The translations under genes and the position numbers were made by a program. A model generated the notes under the pieces. It saw nothing but the letters and a program-made list of their open reading frames with translations. It did not search any database and was not told the DNA's origin. A stretch of 64,000 nt of DNA from Treponema sp. UBA4692 (GTDB taxonomy: Bacteria; Spirochaetota; Spirochaetia; Treponematales; Treponemataceae): assembly GCA_002404895.1 (NCBI GenBank), contig DHKO01000003.1, forward strand, positions 1 to 64,000, written 5' to 3'. Of the stretch, positions 57,805 to 64,000 are shown piece after piece; position 1 is the first letter of the stretch; each line of letters starts with the position of its first letter.

Positions 57805-59386
57805 GGTCGTGCTCTATGTCTCCGATAATTGCATAGTTCTTCATGATTTTGAGGAACAGCTTCCAGTTTCCGTGCTGCTGCTCAATAATGCCGGAACCGT
57901 CTCTGTTTCTTGTTGAAGAAAGCAGAACTTTTATGTTTGAAACTATATCAGATTTTGATTTTTTTGCGTCAACGATAAGCTCGCCGATTTCTCTGTATAG
58001 GTCAAAAAAATTGCTTGAACATTCCTGAACCAGCTTGTGCGCCTGATCGTTTATATTATCGACCATGACTCCGACCTTTTTAAGAAAATCAGAGTCCCTT
58101 TTGCTGTCCTGAATCAGGCCGGTAAGCTCCGCCGCGTCGTTTTTCTTCTCGCGGTCAAAAGAATTCTCAAAGTCGCTTAGATTCTGTTTTATCTCGTTGA
58201 CCGCGTAGACAATCGAAGAGAACTGCGTTTTATAGTCGGAATTGTTGAAAAATCCCTCTATTACGATGTTGTTCAGAACATTCATGACGGGCTCGGTCAT
58301 GTATGTAGCCATGAAAGTCTTGATGACCTGAAGAGGCGTAATCCAGACGAAAGAGAACGGCGTGTTCTTCCTTAGAAGGCTGTTTGTTTCCGCGTTGTAG
58401 GTTTTCAGCTCGAGAATCGGCTCGTCGTTGAAAAGCTCCTTTATTTCAAACGAGACTGTGTAGTCCTTGATTTCGCTTTTAATCCGTTCGCTGTCCGAGG
58501 CGAATTTTCCCTGAAATCCTTCTATGAAATTTTTCAGCGAATTTGACTGGTAGGCGGTTGTGTCGAGAACCGGCTTCGGGTCTTTTTTTCCTAGGCAGAT
58601 AACTTTTTTGATTACATCCGCCGTGAGATACCTTGTGAAAACTGAATTTATCTTTCTGAGATTATGAAGAATTTCCTGCTGCTTTTTTTCCGGCACTTCG
58701 TTTCCGCTGCTCAGCTGCTTAAGAGCTATAATCGCCCGCGCTTCGGCGGTGTCAAGCTCAAAATTTCCTATGATGTAATAAAAGTCCATAAGCGCAGGCT
58801 CTGCTTGCTCCGGCAGCGCAGGATGGACGTTCCCGAAAGACGACGATGTGATTCCGTCAAAATTCGAGTCGAAAACTTTTATGACGCTCACGTAGTTGAA
58901 CCGGCAGATGTCGGCGAGCTGCTTTAGCCTTGAGATTGTCTGGTCTATTTTTGCGAATTCCGGGGTTTTTATCTGCCTTAGAATCGACTCCATTGTGTGC
59001 TTCTGGCTGTCAAGAACCTTGTTTATCGGCAAATCCGAATCCACAACGGCTTTTTTTCTTGACTCGTATGAAAGTTTTCCGATTTTTTCCTGAGTGTCCG
59101 GCGAGAATCCCGTGATAATAAGCTGGCTTTCAAAAAGCTTTGCGCGGTGGACGTTCTCCGAATTTATTGTTGACGCGAGAATGTCGTCTATCGGCTTTGT
59201 GTTTTCGTATAAGATTCTGAAAAGCTCGGCGAAATTCGGCTGGAGCATTCCGTTCTTGTAAATCTGGAAAGGAAGGGCTTTCAGCTCGTTTTCAATTTTG
59301 TGAAGCTCTGTGCGTTTTTTTACCTCTGGTGAAGAGCTCATGAAAATCGACTGAAAGAAGTCTGTGACCGCCTGAAAAAATCCCAT
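57797..59386 (-). CDS. conserved spirochaete-type protein of unknown function
   Basis: 529 residues, mostly helical, without signal peptide or membrane segments. The start MGFFQAVTDFFQSIFMSS is an amphipathic helix that might touch the membrane. I recall a Treponema-restricted family of this size (annotated as DUF5312 in databases), but I cannot verify the match. It is the first gene of a tight four-gene operon with the diguanylate cyclase, rhomboid and the unknown protein at 55.2 kb, so a link to cyclic di-GMP signalling is possible (inference). Confidence 0.7.
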   Translation of the reverse strand: MGFFQAVTDFFQSIFMSSSPEVKKRTELHKIENELKALPFQIYKNGMLQPNFAELFRILYENTKPIDDILASTINSENVHRAKLFESQLIITGFSPDTQEKIGKLSYESRKKAVVDSDLPINKVLDSQKHTMESILRQIKTPEFAKIDQTISRLKQLADICRFNYVSVIKVFDSNFDGITSSSFGNVHPALPEQAEPALMDFYYIIGNFELDTAEARAIIALKQLSSGNEVPEKKQQEILHNLRKINSVFTRYLTADVIKKVICLGKKDPKPVLDTTAYQSNSLKNFIEGFQGKFASDSERIKSEIKDYTVSFEIKELFNDEPILELKTYNAETNSLLRKNTPFSFVWITPLQVIKTFMATYMTEPVMNVLNNIVIEGFFNNSDYKTQFSSIVYAVNEIKQNLSDFENSFDREKKNDAAELTGLIQDSKRDSDFLKKVGVMVDNINDQAHKLVQECSSNFFDLYREIGELIVDAKKSKSDIVSNIKVLLSSTRNRDGSGIIEQQHGNWKLFLKIMKNYAIIGDIEHDHE

Positions 59387-59458
59387 ATGCCAATTCTAAT
59401 TCCAAAAAAAGATTTTAACAACTTCTAAAATCGCGCCGGAGAAATATCGCCTGTATTT

Positions 59459-60079
59459 TTACCAGTCCTTGACTAAAAGCAGGCAGCCTTCCTTGACGCT
59501 CACTTTCGCTGTTTTTCCTTTTGGAACCTCGTTGCTAACTCCATACTGGTAAGTTACAGGAATTTCCGCGTTGTCAAGATTATAGAGCGCGTCTTTTATT
59601 GTGATTCCTTTTGCAGTTCCCGAGACATTCAGAAGCGAAAAATAAGAGAATTTGTCTTCGATTTTGACTTCTTCTTGCCCGGCAATTTCAAGCTCGGAAT
59701 AGTCGTCGAGCATAAGCGCGCGGACTTTCTCTTCTCTGCATTTCAAAAGCATTGAGATGTTTCCAATCGTGTGGTCGAGCCTTCCTCCAATCATCCCGAT
59801 GAAGAGAAAATCCTTGAAGCCGCGTGCAAGAGCTGTTTTGAGCGCGAAAACAGAGTCTGTGTCGTCTTTCTCGTGCGGAAGAACGATTGTCTCCACGTCA
59901 AGATGAGGATTTTCATGCGAGTCGAAGTCTCCGACAATCAAATCCGGCTTTATTTTCAGATTTTCAAGATGGTCAAGCCCGCCGTCGCAGACAATAAAAA
60001 AGTCGTCCGCTCGAAGATATTCCCGGATTTTTCCGTAATTGGAGATTTTTGCCGCGCCGATTACAACACAACGTTTCAT
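59459..60079 (-). CDS. thiamine pyrophosphokinase
   Basis: 206 residues. The catalytic region is FIVCDGGLDHLENLKIKPD followed by LIVGDFDSHENPH and HEKDDTDSVFALK, with the conserved acidic residues (GDFDS, DDTD) that bind magnesium and ATP. FIGMIGGRLDHTIGNI gives the family's GGRxDH motif. The C-terminal beta domain binds thiamine. It converts thiamine to thiamine diphosphate. Alone on the minus strand, 72 bases from the neighbour gene. Confidence 0.93.
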   Translation of the reverse strand: MKRCVVIGAAKISNYGKIREYLRADDFFIVCDGGLDHLENLKIKPDLIVGDFDSHENPHLDVETIVLPHEKDDTDSVFALKTALARGFKDFLFIGMIGGRLDHTIGNISMLLKCREEKVRALMLDDYSELEIAGQEEVKIEDKFSYFSLLNVSGTAKGITIKDALYNLDNAEIPVTYQYGVSNEVPKGKTAKVSVKEGCLLLVKDW

Positions 60080-60174
60080 ATTTTGTCCCTAAAAGTTCCA
60101 GTTCCGAAGGCGAAAAATAAGAGAGAATTTTTGATTTCGTTTTGACTTCTGATGAAAATTTCGCAAAACAAAAA

Positions 60175-60621
60175 TTACAATGAAGAATCTGTGTTTTCAG
60201 AAGAAACGCCTGTTTTTTCATCGGAAGATTTTTCTGCCGCGGCATTTTCGTTCTCTGATTTTTTCGGCTCTTCCGCATTTTTCTCAGATTTCTTGAAAAG
60301 TGGTCTCTTTTCTTTCTTCTGGCTTTTGCTCACGTCTTTCTTGATTTTAAAGTCGAACAAGGTTTTTGACTCCTCGTCCTGATTTTTCTGCTTGGAGATT
60401 TTCGCTTCAGCTCCGTTTTTCTTGTTTTTTCTGCTGTGGAAAGTGAACGGAATCATGACGATTGCGCCCGCCAAAAACGAGACGACCGCCGTCAGAAAGA
60501 CAGGAACATTCTGGACAGTCTTGAAAATGAAATTTATGTTGCAGCGGTTGTCCAGGTTCGCGCCCGCAAAAAGCGTTACTGCAAGCAGCAAGATGATTGT
60601 TCCGATTAAGCGTACTGGCAT
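60175..60621 (-). CDS. LapA-domain (DUF1049-like) membrane protein
   Basis: 148 residues. Two membrane segments at about 6-22 and 39-58 enclose the short loop NLDNRCNINFIFKTV, the layout of LapA/YciS proteins. The long Lys/Glu/Ser-rich tail (about 65-148) is cytoplasmic and has no fold of its own. In enterobacteria the LapA/LapB system tunes lipopolysaccharide synthesis; whether this holds in a spirochaete is unclear. The start follows a GGAG site. Confidence 0.75.
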   Translation of the reverse strand: MPVRLIGTIILLLAVTLFAGANLDNRCNINFIFKTVQNVPVFLTAVVSFLAGAIVMIPFTFHSRKNKKNGAEAKISKQKNQDEESKTLFDFKIKKDVSKSQKKEKRPLFKKSEKNAEEPKKSENENAAAEKSSDEKTGVSSENTDSSL

Positions 60622-60759
60622 ATTTTTATTCTCCTTAAAAAAATATTGTCATGCTGAATGATATAAAGTATACAGATTCCGAAAATAAGCGAGCATAAAA
60701 CTCTCGAGTTCGGAATTGCACTTTTTCTTTTTGCTTTTCCGCCGAGTCCGCACGGCAGT

Positions 60760-62148
60760 TTAATTCACTAATTCTCCTCTAAACGTATTCCCGTTTAAAT
60801 CTGTGATTTTGACTTTCACAAAAGAGCCGATGAGCTTTTTGTCGCCTGAGAACGCGATTCTCTCGTTCTGCTCGGTTTTTCCAAGAAGCTCGTTCTCGCT
60901 GTTGCGCGAAACAATATCCGCAAGAACTTCAATCGTTTGCCCGATTCTTGTGCGCATAACTTCCTTCGTGATTTTTTCCTGAAGCTCGATGACTTTCGCA
61001 AGACGCTGCTTTTTGACTTTGACATCAATCTGGTCTGGAAATTTCGCCGCCGGAGTGCCCTCGCGCGGATTGTAAAAATACATGAACGCGCTTTCAAAGC
61101 GGACTTCATTCATCAGAGTCAGAATTTCATTGAATTGCTCTTCCGTCTCGCCTGGGAAGCCGACCATCAAGTCTGTTATGACCTGCGTTCCCGGAAGATT
61201 CTCGCGGAGCTTTTTCATAAGCGAGATGAATTCTTCCCTTGTGTTCTTCCTGTTCATCCGCTTTAGAATCTCGTTGTTTCCGTGCTGGACTGCGATGTGG
61301 AAGCCACGGCAGATATGCGGATTTCGCTTGCAGACTTCAATCAGCTCGTCTGAAAAGTCGTTCGGGTTGCTCGACTCGAAGCGTATCCATTTTATCGTTG
61401 AGCTTGTCTCGTCGATGTGCCTGCAGATTTTTTCAAGAAGCTCCGGGAATGTTGTTCCGTCCTCGCCCCTGTATGCGTTTACGTTCTGTCCGAGAAGCGT
61501 TATCTCCTTTACTTTCGCCTTTGTGAGAAAGTCGATTTCCTTCAAGATTTGCTCGACCGGGCGGCTTATTTCTCTTCCGCGCACGTAAGGAACGATGCAG
61601 TAAGTGCAGAAATTGTTGCAGCCGTGCATAATCGGAACGAATGTTGAGAACGCGCCCTGCTCGTATGAATTCGGAGCGAAAGTGTAGGCTTTTTCCTCTT
61701 CAATCTTGAATCCTTTTCCGCCGTTCTCGATGTTCTGCAGAATTTCGCCGAATTTGTATTTTCCGAATGTTCCTACAACGTAGTCAATCTGCGGGAATTT
61801 CTCCTGTATTGAACCGAGAAGCCTTTCCGCCATGCAGCCCATAAGCACGAGATTCAGCGGAACTGCGCCGTTTTTCTTGGCGAATTCAAGCGCGTATTTC
61901 ATCTCTTCCATGCGGACTTTTGTGTTTGTGTCGAGCATCCGGATTTTTTTAACGCCGGCAAAATATCCGAGTCTTCCGAAAATTCTGTCCTCGGCCGAGC
62001 CTCGCACCGAGCATGTGTTTATGACGACGATGTTCGCCTCTTCCGCGTGGGCCGCCTTTGTCCAGCCGCGCGAAATCATAAGCTGCTCCACCGCCGCGCT
62101 TTCCGCAATGTTCATCTCGCAGCCGTAAGTCTCAAAAAAATAAGTCAT
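60760..62148 (-). CDS. miaB: tRNA-2-methylthio-N6-dimethylallyladenosine synthase
   Basis: 462 residues, a radical-SAM methylthiotransferase. The N-terminal cluster cysteines are Cys10, Cys46 and Cys105 (ETYGCEMN, INTCSVR, LMGCMA); the radical-SAM cluster is CNNFCTYC with Cys177, Cys181 and Cys184; a TRAM domain ends the protein. It adds the methylthio group to A37 of tRNAs that read codons beginning with U. ATG at 62148 is chosen for GGAG before it; the family start MTYFFETYGC follows. Confidence 0.95.
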   Translation of the reverse strand: MTYFFETYGCEMNIAESAAVEQLMISRGWTKAAHAEEANIVVINTCSVRGSAEDRIFGRLGYFAGVKKIRMLDTNTKVRMEEMKYALEFAKKNGAVPLNLVLMGCMAERLLGSIQEKFPQIDYVVGTFGKYKFGEILQNIENGGKGFKIEEEKAYTFAPNSYEQGAFSTFVPIMHGCNNFCTYCIVPYVRGREISRPVEQILKEIDFLTKAKVKEITLLGQNVNAYRGEDGTTFPELLEKICRHIDETSSTIKWIRFESSNPNDFSDELIEVCKRNPHICRGFHIAVQHGNNEILKRMNRKNTREEFISLMKKLRENLPGTQVITDLMVGFPGETEEQFNEILTLMNEVRFESAFMYFYNPREGTPAAKFPDQIDVKVKKQRLAKVIELQEKITKEVMRTRIGQTIEVLADIVSRNSENELLGKTEQNERIAFSGDKKLIGSFVKVKITDLNGNTFRGELVN

Positions 62149-62361
62149 AATTTCTCCAGTTCTCAATTTTTAATTTGCGGTTTATAAATTTAAAATCGTA
62201 ATCCGCGATTTTTTCTTCGGGTGTTGCGGCTTCGCCGCCGGGCTTTCCGCAATTCCGCTTCCGCTCCAGCCGCTTACTTCGCTTCGCTCAGTCCAGCGGC
62301 CGCTCTGCGTTGCTCCAATCCCTAACACGTTTGCTTTGTGTTTATAAAATTAGCCGTTTTT

Positions 62362-63249
62362 TTATTTTTCAGCGTTTTTCCCGTAGCTTTCCAGAAAATT
62401 CCTGATTGGCTCGTGCCAGTTTTTCGCAGTCTTGCTTTCGGAAAGATACTTTTCAAAGCTCGTTCTGATGTGGTCTTTTATCTGAAAGGCTTCCTCAAAG
62501 CTGAATCCTTCAGGATTCCTGAACATATCATCGATGAATTTCCGCGCGTCGTCCGCCGAAAACAAGTCCCCGAAATTCGTCGTAACAAGATAAAGTGCCG
62601 CCGGAATGCAGTTCACGCTGTGCTGCTTCACGTAAAGGACAGTCTCCGCGATTTCAACCGCGCCGGAGTAAAGCTCGCTTAGCCAGTTCTGCTTTTCCTC
62701 CTCGGAAAAGTCGTTTTCCGCAAAAGTCTTTCTGTAGAAGCCGAACGCGAGCGCGACAGTCGCTATGTGGAGCGACGGAACGCAAAGATAATGCGGGTCG
62801 AGCGCGTGAATCTGCCTGAACTCGCGCATTTCCTTGTAATCTGGGCGGTCGGTTGTCGTAAGGCGGAAATGGTAGATTTTTCCTGCCGCCTTGTAGAGCT
62901 TCTTGAAATTTCTCATCCAGAGCTTTGTGAGATATGAGGCGCGCCACGAGCCGAATTTTTTGACGAGCATTGAAAGCGGCCTCACCCAAAGATTTATGAA
63001 GTCAAGATATATTGAAACTTTTGACGGAGTGAACGGAATTTTCTTGTCGAGCGGATGGTCAACGTGAACAATCGGAATGTGAATGAGATGCAGCTTCTCG
63101 AAGAACTGCAGAAAAAAGAATTCATTAAGGATTGTCGCGAAGCAGCTGAAATTTGTCAGGACTGCGCGCGGCGCAAAGAGAATTCCCGCGTAGGCTGTGA
63201 GCGGACTGAATGACTTCAATGTTCTGTCGTTAAAATATTTCGTTTTCAT
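62362..63249 (-). CDS. PAP2-like protein with altered catalytic motif, function unknown
   Basis: 295 residues from ATG 63249; in-frame sequence upstream is very basic and unlikely to be coding. The pattern RLTTTDRPDY, then VPSLHIATVALAFGFY, then VKQHSVNCIPAALY recalls the three motifs of PAP2/AUR1-type phosphatases (KxxxRP, PSxH, and TxQHxxxDxxxG). Here Cys stands where the catalytic Asp is expected (QHSVNC), so activity may be lost or changed. Hydrophobic stretches are weak for a membrane enzyme. The family call is tentative. It lies alone after miaB. Confidence 0.55.
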   Translation of the reverse strand: MKTKYFNDRTLKSFSPLTAYAGILFAPRAVLTNFSCFATILNEFFFLQFFEKLHLIHIPIVHVDHPLDKKIPFTPSKVSIYLDFINLWVRPLSMLVKKFGSWRASYLTKLWMRNFKKLYKAAGKIYHFRLTTTDRPDYKEMREFRQIHALDPHYLCVPSLHIATVALAFGFYRKTFAENDFSEEEKQNWLSELYSGAVEIAETVLYVKQHSVNCIPAALYLVTTNFGDLFSADDARKFIDDMFRNPEGFSFEEAFQIKDHIRTSFEKYLSESKTAKNWHEPIRNFLESYGKNAEK

Positions 63250-63356
63250 AGATGTCCATGCGTTTATGTTTATGATTTGCTTCGGACTAAAGTCCTCGCG
63301 ACGACGCTTTGATTTTCGTTTTTCTGCTCTGATTCTACTGTAATATTGAAAATAGC

Positions 63357-63379
63357 ACAAAGCCGGAACGCGGCTTTGT
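63357..63379 (-). terminator. hairpin downstream of the MetH-like gene
   Basis: Perfect 9-bp stem ACAAAGCCG / CGGCTTTGT with a 5-base loop, about 100 bases after the stop of the gene at the window end. On the minus strand T-rich sequence (GCTATTTTC) follows, so it is a plausible but weak terminator. Confidence 0.45.
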
Positions 63380-63477
63380 GTGCCTCGGAATCGCGCCATT
63401 TGCTTGCTCAATTTTCGGCACGTGGCGTTTTGCCATTTGCTTAGCCAGCTTAATTTCAATTTCTATCGCCGTGAAAT

Positions 63478-64000
63478 CTATTTTCCGAATACTTCCTTTG
63501 CAATCGCCACGCTTGTCATCGCGTCTTTCGCGTAGTAGTCCGCGCCGATTTTCGCCGCGTAGTCTTCTGTCAGAACGGCTCCGCCCACCATAATTTTGCA
63601 GGATTTACCTTTCTCGCCGAGCTTCTCGCGCAGAAGATTTATCGTCGTCTCCATGTTCGCAACCGTTGTCGTCATCAGCGCGCTTAATCCGACAAGCTGG
63701 CTGTCGTTCTCGAGAACTGTGCCCACAACTTTGTCGTAGGGAACGTTTTTTCCGAGGTCAAGAACCGTGTAGCCGTAGTTTTCGAGCATCGCCTTTGTGA
63801 TGTTCTTTCCGATGTCGTGGATGTCGCCGAAAACCGTGCAGATTACGATTGTTCCTTTTGACTCCTGCTTTGTTCCGTGGCTTTCAAGATACGACTTTAT
63901 GACCGCGAAGCTGTTTGAGACTGTGTCAGCCGCAAGAAGAAGCTGCGGAAGGAATTTTCTTCCGGTCTCGAAGTCTTTTCCCACAATGTCTAGCGCGGGA
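63478..64000 (-). CDS. cobalamin-dependent methionine-synthase-like protein, C-terminal part (5' end outside window)
   Basis: Last roughly 174 residues. The four-helix cap (PALDIVGKDFETGRKFLPQL) and the B12-binding Rossmann domain with DIHDIGKN, whose His is the lower cobalt ligand, are visible, then LSALMTTTVANMETTINLL and IMVGGAVLTEDYAAKIGADY. This is the corrinoid module of MetH or related homocysteine methyltransferases. The protein ends right after this module, so no activation domain follows, as in short MetH forms of anaerobes. The frame is open to the window edge. A standalone corrinoid protein (MtbC-like) is the alternative. Confidence 0.85.
   Translation of the reverse strand, partial: PALDIVGKDFETGRKFLPQLLLAADTVSNSFAVIKSYLESHGTKQESKGTIVICTVFGDIHDIGKNITKAMLENYGYTVLDLGKNVPYDKVVGTVLENDSQLVGLSALMTTTVANMETTINLLREKLGEKGKSCKIMVGGAVLTEDYAAKIGADYYAKDAMTSVAIAKEVFGK

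Noticed and set aside
62149..62361. Small gene or mobile element in the GC-rich gap after miaB
   Set aside because: Only short folding words (GCCGCT / AGCGGC) and no terminal repeats or open frame with a start signal; it looks like ordinary extragenic spacer.
63250..63459. N-terminal extension of the PAP2-like protein
   Set aside because: The added 70 residues are highly basic, overlap a hairpin-bearing spacer with a repeated GCCATTTGCTT word, and have no coding character.
1..64000. tRNA or rRNA genes
   Set aside because: All gaps longer than about 70 bases were read for a T-loop word and acceptor pairing on both strands; none was convincing.

Overview
The window looks like chromosome of a host-associated Treponema-type spirochaete; I cannot name the species. 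Pointers are an archaeal-type phenylalanyl-tRNA synthetase alpha chain (a known spirochaete trait), a pyrophosphate-dependent phosphofructokinase, a large chemotaxis block with CheD, a bactofilin/M23 pair beside RicT and YaaR homologues, and several secreted proteins of unknown function. No rRNA, tRNA, insertion sequence, phage or CRISPR array was seen. The first gene (transhydrogenase alpha-1) and the last gene (corrinoid methionine-synthase-like) are cut by the window ends.

Layout. 1-2.4 kb: split proton-translocating transhydrogenase. 2.6-6.7 kb: a lone MsmX/UgpC-type ABC ATPase and a metNIQ methionine importer. 6.9-9 kb: a secreted unknown protein and a MATE exporter. 9.3-18 kb: a uronate/oligosaccharide block, with tagaturonate reductase (uxaB) divergent from a 1065-residue sensor-regulator, then two LplB/LplC-type permeases and a large solute-binding protein. 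18.1-18.3 kb: a cluster of DnaA-box-like sites. 18.3-27.1 kb: rRNA/tRNA methyltransferase, KDG kinase, GerMN protein, unknown secreted protein, ProRS, PPi-PFK, a 7 x 22-bp tandem repeat and gluconate-5-dehydrogenase-like SDR. 27.2-37.9 kb: chemotaxis (STAS-cheA-cheR-cheB-cheY-mcp-cheW on the minus strand, a divergent cheW, then cheD and an MCP-like soluble coiled-coil protein). 38-47.1 kb: MinD/FlhG-like ATPase, TPR lipoprotein, and a tandem-TetR regulated RND efflux operon. 47.3-51 kb: methyltransferase, then RicT, YaaR, bactofilin and M23 peptidase. 51.2-54.7 kb: TatD, Dus, PheS. 54.8-64 kb: minus-strand run of unknown secreted proteins, rhomboid, diguanylate cyclase, thiamine pyrophosphokinase, LapA-like protein, MiaB, a PAP2-like protein and the MetH-like fragment.

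How the genes may work together (inference). UxaB (tagaturonate to altronate), KdgK (KDG to KDPG) and the SDR fit uronic acid breakdown. The binding protein and two permeases lack their own ATPase, and the MsmX/UgpC-type ATPase at 2.6 kb is a good candidate to energise them, so the organism probably imports pectin- or glycosaminoglycan-derived oligosaccharides. The sensor-regulator joins a LacI-type sugar-binding domain, decayed histidine-kinase and receiver-like regions and an AraC DNA-binding domain in one chain, and is the most unusual single protein here.

Other points for a second look are the 22-bp tandem repeat array, the DnaA-box cluster, the two-headed TetR with two matching operators placed on its own promoter, and the soluble MCP-like protein beside cheD. 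All functional calls come from reading the sequence; no database search or GC-skew calculation was run.
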